From Flavobacteriales bacterium (GTDB taxonomy: Bacteria; Bacteroidota; Bacteroidia; Flavobacteriales_F; PHOS-HE28), in the NCBI GenBank assembly GCA_016702645.1, contig JADJDP010000004.1, positions 97,680-161,679 of the forward strand: a stretch of 64,000 nt of DNA, written 5' to 3'. Under the pieces are notes generated by a model, which saw nothing but the letters and a program-made list of their open reading frames with translations, had not been told where the DNA came from and searched no databases. The translations under genes were made by a program, and so were the position numbers. Positions within the stretch are counted from its first letter, which is position 1, and the number at the start of each line of letters is the position of its first letter. This document shows, in pieces, positions 46,729 through 54,179 of the stretch.

Positions 46729-47451
46729 ATGCATACCCTCACCGCCCTTGTGACGAGCGCCACCATCGTTGTGCTCGCAACCTCCGCTTTTCCGTTCCAT
46801 GACGACCATGTCAAAGGTGTTGGCGAGCCCGTCAAAAAGAGCCTTGTGGTCCAACCCTTCCATGGTATCGAGGTGAACGGTTCCATGGACGTGGAGATCG
46901 TGAGAGCGGATGTGCAAGCGGTGGAGGTTGAGGCGCAGGCGAACATCGCCGAGCTGCTGACCACCGAGGTGAAGAACGGCACCTGGATCGTTTCGACCTC
47001 GAAGAGCTATAGCACGGACAAGCCCTTCATCATCCGCATCCGTGTCCCCTCCATCGACCTGGTGCATGTCAACGGATCGGGCGACGTGAAGAGCGTGGAT
47101 GTGTTCGAGGTGCCGAAGTTGGATCTTGCCATCGCCGGCAGTGGGGACATCATGTTCGCTGCCAAGGCCTCATCGGTGCGAGCAGCTATCGATGGGTCGG
47201 GTGATATCCGCATGCGGGGGTCGTGCACCGTTCTGAGCGCTGCGATCGCCGGCAGCGGTGATGTCAACGCCTCGCAACTGTCCGCGACCGATCTCCGTGT
47301 TGCCATTGCAGGAAGCGGTGATGTGAGCGCCAGTGCCAGTGGTGCCGTTGATGTTGCCATTGCAGGAAGCGGCGACGTGGTGCTCACGCAGAAACCCGCG
47401 AGCATCAACGAGAGGATCGCGGGTTCCGGTGAAGTGCGTATCGCGAAATGA
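46729..47451 (+). CDS. Head-GIN-domain (DUF2807) exported protein
   Basis: A 240-residue protein with an N-terminal signal (MHTLTALVTSATIVVLATSA). The head begins with PFHGIEVNGSMDVEIVRAD and the body is a parallel beta-helix-like array of GSGD repeats: NGSGDVKSV, AGSGDIMFAA, DGSGDIRMRG, AGSGDVNASQ, AGSGDVSAS, AGSGDVVLTQ, AGSGEVRIAK. This is the putative auto-transporter adhesin head GIN family, common in Bacteroidota and of unknown precise role. It is intact and stands alone between the YHYH gene and a lysine-rich peptide gene on the other strand. Confidence 0.9.
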   Translation: MHTLTALVTSATIVVLATSAFPFHDDHVKGVGEPVKKSLVVQPFHGIEVNGSMDVEIVRADVQAVEVEAQANIAELLTTEVKNGTWIVSTSKSYSTDKPFIIRIRVPSIDLVHVNGSGDVKSVDVFEVPKLDLAIAGSGDIMFAAKASSVRAAIDGSGDIRMRGSCTVLSAAIAGSGDVNASQLSATDLRVAIAGSGDVSASASGAVDVAIAGSGDVVLTQKPASINERIAGSGEVRIAK

Positions 47452-47465
47452 TCATCGCGATGGTA

Positions 47466-47498
47466 TGAAATGCAAAGGGGCCCGGCGAACCGGACCCC
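47466..47498 (-). terminator. Terminator with UUCG loop after the lysine-rich peptide
   Basis: On the minus strand GGGGTCCGG-TTCG-CCGGGCCCC forms a 9-bp stem (one G-U pair) with a UUCG tetraloop, followed by TTTGCATTTC. It begins 19 bases after the stop codon of the lysine-rich peptide gene. Confidence 0.75.
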
Positions 47499-47517
47499 TT
47501 CGTGCGTCGAAGAACGA

Positions 47518-47610
47518 CTACTTCTTCTTCTTAGCGGCCTTCTTAGCTGCCTTCTTAGGGGCTGCTTTCTTTCCGCCTTTCTTCGCTGCTTTCTTTGCTT
47601 TCTTAGCCAT
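47518..47610 (-). CDS. 30-residue lysine/alanine-rich histone H1-like peptide
   Basis: An ORF from the ATG at 47610 to TAG 47518-47520. The product has 30 residues: 16 Lys, 10 Ala, 2 Gly, 1 Pro and the initiator Met, in AKKA-like units (MAKKAKKAAKKGG..., PKKAAKKAAKKKK). This resembles the C-terminal tails of histone H1-like bacterial proteins (Hc1, AlgP) and short alanine/lysine peptides annotated in other Flavobacteriales. It would be expected to bind DNA or RNA non-specifically. A perfect -7 box (TACGTTTG) lies 19 bases upstream and a UUCG-loop terminator lies just downstream, which strongly supports an independent expressed gene. Codon use is mixed (AAG and AAA), so it is not a simple nucleotide repeat. 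Confidence 0.8.
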   Translation of the reverse strand: MAKKAKKAAKKGGKKAAPKKAAKKAAKKKK

Positions 47611-47629
47611 GGTGAAATGGGTTTGTTGT

Positions 47630-47637
47630 CAAACGTA
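47630..47637 (-). promoter_or_regulatory. -7 promoter box for the lysine-rich peptide
   Basis: The minus strand reads TACGTTTG, a perfect TAnnTTTG, with a TTG about 22 bases further upstream as a possible -33 element. Confidence 0.6.
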
Positions 47638-49123
47638 TGTCAATGCGGTTCCTGTTACGCAATATCGTGTACGAATGTTCCCACCATCCACTGTTGATAT
47701 CGTGGACCGATCAATGGACGATCCGTCGTTGAGCACGTGACCGCATGCGCGCGATCGCGAAGATCACATGCGCGATCGATGCATTGAACGGTGCTATCAT
47801 CGATCCGTTCGAATCATCGCATCGATCGCCTTCGTGATGCGCAGGGCGCTCGCTGCAAGTGCTGATAATGCTGGTGGTTCGCTGGTGCTACGTCGGCGAC
47901 GCACACGCCGATACGGTCACTGCTGTCTCGGTCTTGCGTGCGGGTCGCGCGGCGTTTTGGCTCGCGCCGCGGGTCGGCTTTTGGAGCCCACGTTCCCACC
48001 GGGGATCGTGAAATGGCGGGAGCCAACTCCTCGAACGCTCGACGTTCATCATCACCATGAGCGCGCATGGCGAACATTCAACGCGCGCATCACACCCTTC
48101 ACACAGGCATCGAGGCCGTGGACCATCGCGTGGAAGCGATGCGAGGTGATGCAGAACGCTTCGCTGTATCATGGGGTCGATTCGGCGCATGCTCCTCTGG
48201 GGCGCATGGGTTGGGCGGCGGTTTCGGCCGGGGGCGGTCCTGGAAGTCGGTCGTTCCGCATGGCGTCGCGGCTCGATGGGCGTGAGCGCGGGCGGTGCGG
48301 CGGACGGTGATAGACCAATAGGCCCCTGCCGGATACCCTGCATTGCCAGGCCCGTCGGTAATTGTCCGCCTCAAGCACCTGAACGCTGCGCAGGGCGAAC
48401 AGGAAGGAGGCGCCCCCCGGAACGCGGGGTGTTGATCCGGTCTTTCGGGGCGGCACCTAGGCCCAGGCCGATTCGGCGCTATCCGATGTGCTCGAACGGG
48501 TGCGCGGTCAGGCGGGGTGAGCAGGGGATGCCCATTCCTGCCCGGTTCGGCGTTTGGGTCCCCGGGGGGCGGTGTCGGTCTCGCGCAAATACCCGGATGC
48601 GCGGGCGGCGGCCTGGGTCGGGGCCCCGGGTGGTCCCAGGGGTCGGTGTCGCCTCTCCGACTTTGCTAGCTCCGTAGTGGCGGCGGCCGATACCCGCGGC
48701 AATAGGTCCTTGACAAGAGCGACCGTTCGGACCGGATCTCGATGTGCGGCTTCATCGATGTCCACATCGCCTGGCGAACGGGGAGAAGCAGAGGAAGCAT
48801 CCATACCGGACAAAGGCCGGCGGATCTCGGGCTGCCGAGGACGCGATCATGGCATGCCGCGTCACCAGGCTCCCGTTCCGCCGGGCGCCACGGCGTGATG
48901 CGTACCGTATCCTCTTCACCTGCGAACGTCGGGCGACGTTCCCGTGGGCGCGTGGCCAACGAACGGATCGTTCCGTGGGCGCACAAGTGGTTCCGCCATC
49001 GGGTGGTACGCCATGGCGGTGGGTCTCGTTGCTGCCTTCCGATCCCCCCTTCGTGTGGCGGTCCTGATCGCGGGGGACCAGAGAGGGGTGTCCGCCGGGG
49101 GGTTCGGGCTGGTGCGGGGGGCC
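47638..49123. other. 1.5-kb stretch with no recognisable gene
   Basis: The open frames here, some over 150 codons on both strands, are rich in Arg, Gly and Pro, overlap one another and show no motif, which is typical of chance frames in very GC-rich DNA. G and C runs are long from about 48.2 kb onward. I saw no rRNA, tRNA, tmRNA or RNase P signature. It could be a decayed region, a structured non-coding RNA, or a poorly resolved consensus just before the indel-rich formate dehydrogenase gene. Confidence 0.5.
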
Positions 49124-50870
49124 ATGTGGAAAGAACGGATGCTGGTCTATCCACGGGGAGACTTGGCCGCATGTCCAAGAACATCCCTCCCTCTCCGGCC
49201 GCGATGGCAAGGAACTCGACGATGCCTTGTGGGAGCGCCTGCAGAGGCCGCCGATGTGCAGGTGGTACACCGGACGCCCCTGCGCTCACGGAAATAGCCG
49301 GTGACTTCCTCATCGGAGAGGCGGTCACATATGGGACCAGTTCCTTCTATGACTTCCTGAAACGGGACAACCTGGGCAAGAAGGCTTTGTGTGCAATGGG
49401 AGCACCTGCCTGGTCGCCGGGACGCAGGACCATGTCCACCACGAACTGGGGAAGCACTTCAAGGCGGGAGGAGATCGGCCATATGTGCTGCCTCGGTCGT
49501 TGCCATGAGAACAGCGCGTTCAACATGGGAGGAAGGAACTACAGCGGGAAGAGCGTTGACCAATTGGATGAATTGGTGAAGGAGGCAAAGGAAGAGAGGA
49601 AGGATGGGTCCGTCGACCCGGGTGGTCGACATCACGTTGGCACCTCAATGGACCATCCCATCCTTATCGCACCCATGCCTGCGCTCGATGATTTCTATGC
49701 GACGTGGGAACGTGTTCTGCAAGGCGACAGCGCCGACGTCCTCAACGAGCCGAGATCGCGACCATACGCGGTCGCGGTGGGGCGGGGTTCCCGATGGGAT
49801 TCAAACTACAGGCTTGCAAGGATGCACAGGACACCACGGGCAATGGAACCCCGCGCAAGTACATTGTCTGCAACGCTGATGAGGGCGACCCCGCAGCCTT
49901 CAGCGACCGCTACCTCCTGGAGCAACGTCCGCACCGTGTGTTGTTGGGGATGATGATCGCGGGTTATTGCGTGGGCGCCGATACGGGTGTCCTATACATA
50001 CGGGCCGAGTATCCCGAAGCAGTGGACATCGTGAAGCAGGCCGTCGCGGACATCGAGGCGAAAGGCTGGATCGGGAGGAACATCAAGGGCAGCGGCTTCA
50101 ACTACCGGTTCAAGGTGATCAAGGCGGCAGGTGCGTACGTGTGCGGGGAGGAGACCGCCCTGCTGAACAGCATTGAAGGAAAGAGGGAGAGGTACGCACG
50201 CGCCCGCCTATCCCGCGCAACAAGGTCTCTTCAACCGTCCTACGGTGGTGAACAATGTGGAGACGCTGGCCTGTGTACCCTGGGTGGTGGAACATGGTGG
50301 AGCGGCCTTCACCAAGCTGGGTACCGAGAAGAGCAATGGGACCAAATTGGTTTCCCTCGACAGCGCATTCAACCGGCCTGGTCTTTATGAAGTGGAATGT
50401 GGCACACCTCTGAGTAGGGTGATAGATGAACTCGGACAAGGGTTAAGAAAAAGGTCAAGGCCTTGCACATCGGCGGACCGCTCGGTGGGATCGTACCAAT
50501 GAGCAAGATCCCTGCGCTCAGCATCGACTTCGAGTCGTTCCAAAAGGAAGGATTCCTATTGGGCCACGCCAGCGTGCTCTCGATCCCCGAGAACTTCCCG
50601 ATGGTGGAATACCTCGAACACCTCTTCGAGTTCACTTCGCTCGAGAGCTGCGGCAAGTGCTTCCCGTGTCGCATCGGATCCACACGCGGTAAGGAGATGA
50701 TCCAAGGGGCACGCTTGAACGGCAAGAAGATGGATCGCGCGTTGTTCAACGATCTTTTGGAAACCATGGAGATCGGCAGCCTCTGCGCGCTCGGTGGCGG
50801 GCTGCCGCTCGGCGTGAAGAACGCCCTTCAGTACTTCGGGGATGAGCTGAACGAGCACTTCAAGGCCTAG
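49124..50870 (+). CDS. NAD-dependent formate dehydrogenase, fused FdsG-FdsB-like subunit (heavily frameshifted)
   Basis: NADH-forming part of a soluble formate dehydrogenase, related to NuoE plus NuoF of complex I. Repaired sequence: MWKERMLVYPRGD from the ATG at 49124, ELDDALWERLQRPPMCRWYT near 49.2 kb, EIAGDFLIGEAVTYGTSSFY, then the [2Fe-2S] thioredoxin-like motif FVCNGSTCLVAGTQ and HMCCLGRCHENSAF (four Cys). The FMN/NAD-binding part has IRGRGGAGFPMGFKLQA, VCNADEGDPAAFSDRYLLEQ, FKVIKAAGAYVCGEETALLN and PAQQGLFNRPTVVNNVETLA. The 4Fe-4S end has SLESCGKCFPCRIGSTRGKE and IGSLCALGGGLPLGVKNAL. The frame changes at least six times (near 49.16, 49.27, 49.38, 49.46, 49.75 and 50.19 kb, again near 50.45). 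The catalytic subunit lies at 61.7 kb. Confidence 0.85.
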
Positions 50871-50880
50871 GGCCTCTTCG

Positions 50881-51759
50881 CTATTCCGCTACTTCATTTC
50901 CGTTCGGGTCGATGAAGAACTCGCGACCGTTCAGGATCACGCGCGCCTTCCCCTTATCGAAGATCTCCGCGTATTCGTAGTGCACTGGTATCACCTCGCG
51001 CGCGTGCTCATCAAGGAAGCCATACTTGTCTCGCTTGCCCACACGTATGCGTCGCACTTCCGGGTCGTAGTAGCCCACCTCATCATAAACCAGCGGGGTT
51101 AGCTCCTTGCCGTTCAGGTCCACGAAGCCGCTCCAATAGGTGTCGCCCTTGATGCGCGTCACCTGCCAGCACCATGGGCTCTGGGGGCTCACCTGGTCGT
51201 AGTTCATCAGCGCCACGGTCTTTCCTTGGGTGTCGATGATCCGGTACTGTTCGCGCTCCTTCACCATCGCGCGGTCATGGTGGAAGGTCTCGGCAAAGTC
51301 GAAGGTGGCGCCGAAACAATTGGTGCCTGCGGTATCTATATAGAACCAACGATCGCCAACCTTCACCATCGCACGGCCACAGCGGAAAGGCTCTGCGTAC
51401 TCGAAGCCCCATGCTTTGCTGAGCATCGCTGTGTCGACCGGGCCGTTGCCGAGGTCCACGAAGAGGTGTTCCCGACCGTTCCTCACCAGCGCAGTGGAGC
51501 CGGTGATGTCGTCCACCAGCATGGTTGTTCGCGGAGGGGTGATCTCCACACCCTTCGCGTCGATGACGCCTTCGGCATGCGTCTCGCCTGCCCCGGACAC
51601 CACTTTCGCGAAGCCGAGTTCGTTGGCGGGTTCCACTTTGGTGTACTTCATGTGCGATGTGTCAACGAGGAGGATCCCGTCGCCCGAACGCTCGGACCCT
51701 CCGACGATCTCGGTAACTCCGCATGCTACCAGGAAGCACAGCGCAAGACCATATGCCAT
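50881..51759 (-). CDS. WG-repeat lipoprotein
   Basis: A 292-residue protein from the ATG at 51759 with a lipobox (MAYGLALCFLVACG). The body consists of WG/KWGF-type repeats: EVIPVHYEYAEIFDKGKARV, YGFLDEHAREVIPVHYEYAE, YWSGFVDLNGKELTPLVYDE and WFYIDTAGTNCFGATFDFAE. These repeats form beta-propeller-like or beta-strand arrays in surface and periplasmic proteins of Bacteroidota. Function unknown. It is convergent with the formate dehydrogenase gene, with 10 bases between stops, and intact. Confidence 0.85.
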   Translation of the reverse strand: MAYGLALCFLVACGVTEIVGGSERSGDGILLVDTSHMKYTKVEPANELGFAKVVSGAGETHAEGVIDAKGVEITPPRTTMLVDDITGSTALVRNGREHLFVDLGNGPVDTAMLSKAWGFEYAEPFRCGRAMVKVGDRWFYIDTAGTNCFGATFDFAETFHHDRAMVKEREQYRIIDTQGKTVALMNYDQVSPQSPWCWQVTRIKGDTYWSGFVDLNGKELTPLVYDEVGYYDPEVRRIRVGKRDKYGFLDEHAREVIPVHYEYAEIFDKGKARVILNGREFFIDPNGNEVAE

Positions 51760-51831
51760 GGATAACCATGTGCGGGGCAGGATCAACGCGCGTAGGTCCG
51801 GTGGTTGGTCCACGAACCTACGGAGGACCGT

Positions 51832-52137
51832 TCAACCCAGCGGGTCAGGGATGGTGATGACGCGTTGCACCGGGAAGGCCTTGTTCGGCCCTGAAGCCAT
51901 GGGCGCTACCGTGAACGCATGCACGATGTGCGTGAAGCGTTTGCGCTGACGGTCATAGTACAGGTAGGGCTTCAAGCTGCCGACGAGCTTGTCCACCGCA
52001 GGCACGTCCATGGGTACCACCCAGCTAGGCGGTATGTCCCTGTCAGGTGCGTGCTCCAGCATCGACTCCGCACGTTCGCGCAACGAGTCGCGCTGGAGCA
52101 GGTACACCTTGATGATGGCTTCTTCGATACCTTCCAT
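51832..52137 (-). CDS. Small hypothetical protein
   Basis: A 101-residue protein from the ATG at 52137, with no signal or membrane helix. It begins MEGIEEAIIKVYLLQRDSLR and has WVVPMDVPAVDKLVGSLKPY and HAFTVAPMASGPNKAFPVQR. No family is recognised. It lies 12 bases downstream of the exported protein gene on the same strand and is probably cotranscribed with it. Confidence 0.55.
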   Translation of the reverse strand: MEGIEEAIIKVYLLQRDSLRERAESMLEHAPDRDIPPSWVVPMDVPAVDKLVGSLKPYLYYDRQRKRFTHIVHAFTVAPMASGPNKAFPVQRVITIPDPLG

Positions 52138-52149
52138 GATAGCGAACCT

Positions 52150-52656
52150 TCAGTGCGGCGTGCCTTTTGGCTGAGGGGGTTCTGCCGCTCGCTCCCGGAA
52201 GTACGCGTTCTTCATCGAGTCCATCTCCGCCATCATCTGTTGCATCCAGCGGTCGTTCATCTCCATGCGCTTCCGGAAGAAGTCGTCATGGAAGAAGTCG
52301 GGGTACAAGAGCGAATCGCGGAAGAACAGGTCGTTGAACCCGGGGTCGTTCATCAGGGGGAAGCGCCTGTTGAAGCGTGGTTCGAAATCCCGGAAGAGGC
52401 TGTCCATCAGCGCGGGATCCGCGTTGTGGCTGGAGTAGAATGAGGAATAGGTGGAGTCGAACGCGATCAGGTTGCCGTTCGCATCATACTCCTTGTTCAC
52501 GCGCACTTCCGTCCGGGGTGTCTCTGCGGGTGCTGCGAGGGTGTCCGTCCGGGCGGTGCTGTTCCCGGGTTCCTGTGCCTGTCCGGTGCATGCGGGCAAA
52601 GCCATGGTCATGAAGGCCAACGCATGCACCAGGGATGTTGTTCCAATGGTTCTCAT
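52150..52656 (-). CDS. Exported hypothetical protein
   Basis: A 168-residue protein from the ATG at 52656, with a signal region ending in a cysteine (LVHALAFMTMALPACTG), so possibly a lipoprotein. The middle is Phe/Asp-rich (FRDFEPRFNRRFPLMNDPGF, FFRDSLLYPDFFHDDFFRKR) and the C-terminal part is a Met-rich helix (MEMNDRWMQQMMAEMDSMKN). The methionine-rich helix recalls periplasmic metal-binding proteins, but no family is recognised. It lies downstream of the Hsp20 gene, with a terminator between. Confidence 0.6.
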   Translation of the reverse strand: MRTIGTTSLVHALAFMTMALPACTGQAQEPGNSTARTDTLAAPAETPRTEVRVNKEYDANGNLIAFDSTYSSFYSSHNADPALMDSLFRDFEPRFNRRFPLMNDPGFNDLFFRDSLLYPDFFHDDFFRKRMEMNDRWMQQMMAEMDSMKNAYFRERAAEPPQPKGTPH

Positions 52657-52693
52657 GGGTCGACGATGTTTCAAGTTGAACGTTCGGAAGAAC

Positions 52694-52722
52694 GGAAGGC
52701 CGCTCATTGCTGGCGGCCTTCC
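52694..52722 (-). terminator. Terminator after hsp20
   Basis: GGAAGGCCGC and GCGGCCTTCC form a perfect 10-bp stem with a 9-base loop. On the minus strand it is followed by GTTCTTCC, a weak T-rich tail. It sits 18 bases after the hsp20 stop. Confidence 0.65.
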
Positions 52723-52740
52723 ACTTCCTCACTTGACCGC

Positions 52741-53187
52741 TCAGCGGATACTTATCGTGCGCGTCTTCGGCTTGGCCTCTTCCGATTTCGGAATGGTCAC
52801 CTTCAGCACACCGTTCACGTAGTCGGCCTTGATGGCATCGGCCTTCACGCTCTGCGGCATCACGAAGCTGCGCTCGAAGGCCGTGCGGCTGAACTCCCGG
52901 CGGGTCCAACGGGTCTCCTCGTTCTGCTCATCCTCCGTGTGCTCGCCACGGATGGTCAGCGTGTCGTCCACCATTTCGATCTTCAGGTCCTTCTTGTCGA
53001 AGCCCGGGGCCTGCATTTCCAGCCGGAACTCCTCAGGGCCTTCCACGATGTTCACACGCGGACCGTGGTCCATGAGGCCATCACTTCCGAAAAGGCGGGC
53101 GATGTTCGGGCCGAAGATCTCGCTGGCCAGGCGGTCCACCGGGGAAGCTGTGCTCACCGGCGCACTCTTGTACTTCACAAGTGTCAT
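52741..53187 (-). CDS. Small heat-shock protein, Hsp20 family
   Basis: A 148-residue ATP-independent holdase chaperone. The ATG at 53187 (MTLVKYKSAPV) is preferred over the frame start at 53211. The alpha-crystallin domain spans about residues 45-148: PRVNIVEGPEEFRLEMQAPG, FDKKDLKIEMVDDTLTIRGE, REFSRTAFERSFVMPQSVKA and DYVNGVLKVTIPKSEEAKP. The A-x-x-x-n-G-V-L-x-v-x-I-P motif is intact, and the C-terminal IxI-like TISIR ends the protein. The upstream region carries two TGTCAG-containing elements that might be heat-shock regulatory sites. A strong hairpin follows the gene. Confidence 0.95.
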   Translation of the reverse strand: MTLVKYKSAPVSTASPVDRLASEIFGPNIARLFGSDGLMDHGPRVNIVEGPEEFRLEMQAPGFDKKDLKIEMVDDTLTIRGEHTEDEQNEETRWTRREFSRTAFERSFVMPQSVKADAIKADYVNGVLKVTIPKSEEAKPKTRTISIR

Positions 53188-53267
53188 TGTTTTTGGGTTT
53201 ATCCCGACCACATGGCCGGGGGCGCGTCGCCTTTTTCAAACACGGTACCACGGCCCCGAAGCTGACA

Positions 53268-53357
53268 TTTTGTAAGTGACGTTGAACAAATTTCAGGAAC
53301 CAACAGCGGGTTCCTCTGTCGCTCTTTCATTGTCACCGAAAAACTGACAGCTCGCGT
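53268..53357 (-). promoter_or_regulatory. Possible heat-shock control region of hsp20
   Basis: On the minus strand two related elements occur about 75 bases apart: TGTCAGTTTTTCGG and TGTCAGCTTCGG. They could be binding sites for a chaperone-type regulator or spaced promoter elements. This is inferred from similarity of the two sites only. Confidence 0.25.
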
Positions 53358-53412
53358 GCCGCAGGCGGTCGCAATGCGGTCCGCAAGCCGCACGATCAGT
53401 TCCTCACCGCCC

Positions 53413-54081
53413 TTACTTCCGATCCAGGTACCGGTCGCTCAAGTCGATGAGGAACTCCGCCAGTTTTTGGCGCTCCTTCTTCTCGCTCAGTTCGGTGAGC
53501 GCTGGAAGGTGGTGCATGGCGAACTCGAGCGAATGGGCCATCTCCACCAACGTGGTTGCGAACGACCGCGACGACTTCATGCGCGGGACACAGGCCTTCA
53601 GCTCATTGGCAATGTGCGCGCACAGGTCCTTGTAAGGCTTGAAGAGCTTCAACTTGTTGTCCGAGTCCACGTTCTTGTGCATGAACGACTTCGAGCCTTC
53701 GCTGATCACCAGCTCCCGCAACGCGGAAGGATCGAACTGTGCGGCCAGGGCGTCCGTAGGCCACAGACCGCAAAGTGCGCGGATGTCACCGTGCAGACGG
53801 GCAAGTGGGTCCTTGAGCGCTCGACCCTCCTGCTGGCAATGCGTGGCGAGCCAGAGCCAATAGATCTGGAAGTAGTACTGCAACAGCCGCTGCTTGGTGG
53901 CGAAGTAGTGGTAAACCGTTGCCTCCGTGCAGCCGATGCGATCCGCCAACTTCTTGAACGCGAAGGCCTCCAGTCCGATCTCGTTCAATAACGACAGGCC
54001 TTCAGCAAGTATCCGTCCGCCCATCGGACTGCTCGTGTCGCGTATGGCGATGCCGGGTGCGGGCTCGATCATGTAGGGCAT
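53413..54081 (-). CDS. TetR-family transcriptional regulator
   Basis: A 222-residue repressor. The ATG at 54081 (MPYMIEPAPG) is chosen because the longer frame begins at a TTG. The helix-turn-helix lies near residues 25-70: GRILAEGLSLLNEIGLEAFA, FKKLADRIGCTEATVYHYFA, TKQRLLQYYF. The C-terminal ligand domain has no assigned effector. It is divergent from an ABC-HlyD-TolC operon, with only 98 bases between the starts, and both genes have perfect -7 boxes there, so it probably regulates that operon and itself. Confidence 0.9.
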   Translation of the reverse strand: MPYMIEPAPGIAIRDTSSPMGGRILAEGLSLLNEIGLEAFAFKKLADRIGCTEATVYHYFATKQRLLQYYFQIYWLWLATHCQQEGRALKDPLARLHGDIRALCGLWPTDALAAQFDPSALRELVISEGSKSFMHKNVDSDNKLKLFKPYKDLCAHIANELKACVPRMKSSRSFATTLVEMAHSLEFAMHHLPALTELSEKKERQKLAEFLIDLSDRYLDRK

Positions 54082-54107
54082 GGGTCCGCCCAACGCCGGG
54101 CGTGGGG

Positions 54108-54115
54108 CAAATGTA
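54108..54115 (-). promoter_or_regulatory. -7 promoter box of the tetR gene
   Basis: The minus strand reads TACATTTG, a perfect TAnnTTTG, 26 bases upstream of the regulator ATG. Confidence 0.6.
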
Positions 54116-54137
54116 GAAATGCTATTCTTTGTTATTG

Positions 54138-54158
54138 CTATACTTCACAGAATTATAG
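54138..54158. promoter_or_regulatory. Candidate operator dyad in the divergent promoter region
   Basis: CTATA (54138-54142) and TATAG (54154-54158) form an inverted repeat with an 11-base spacer, midway between the two -7 boxes. The position suits a TetR-family operator; the half-sites are short, so this is tentative. Confidence 0.35.
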
Positions 54159-54164
54159 TAAAGC

Positions 54165-54172
54165 TATATTTG
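54165..54172 (+). promoter_or_regulatory. -7 promoter box of the ABC exporter operon
   Basis: TATATTTG is a perfect TAnnTTTG match, only 7 bases before the ABC transporter ATG, giving a very short leader. Confidence 0.6.
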
Positions 54173-54179
54173 CGGCCCA

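Noticed and set aside
48742..49123. Long frames in the GC-rich region read as possible proteins
   Set aside because: They overlap in several frames, are Arg/Gly/Pro-rich and show no motif until the formate dehydrogenase begins at about 49.12 kb.
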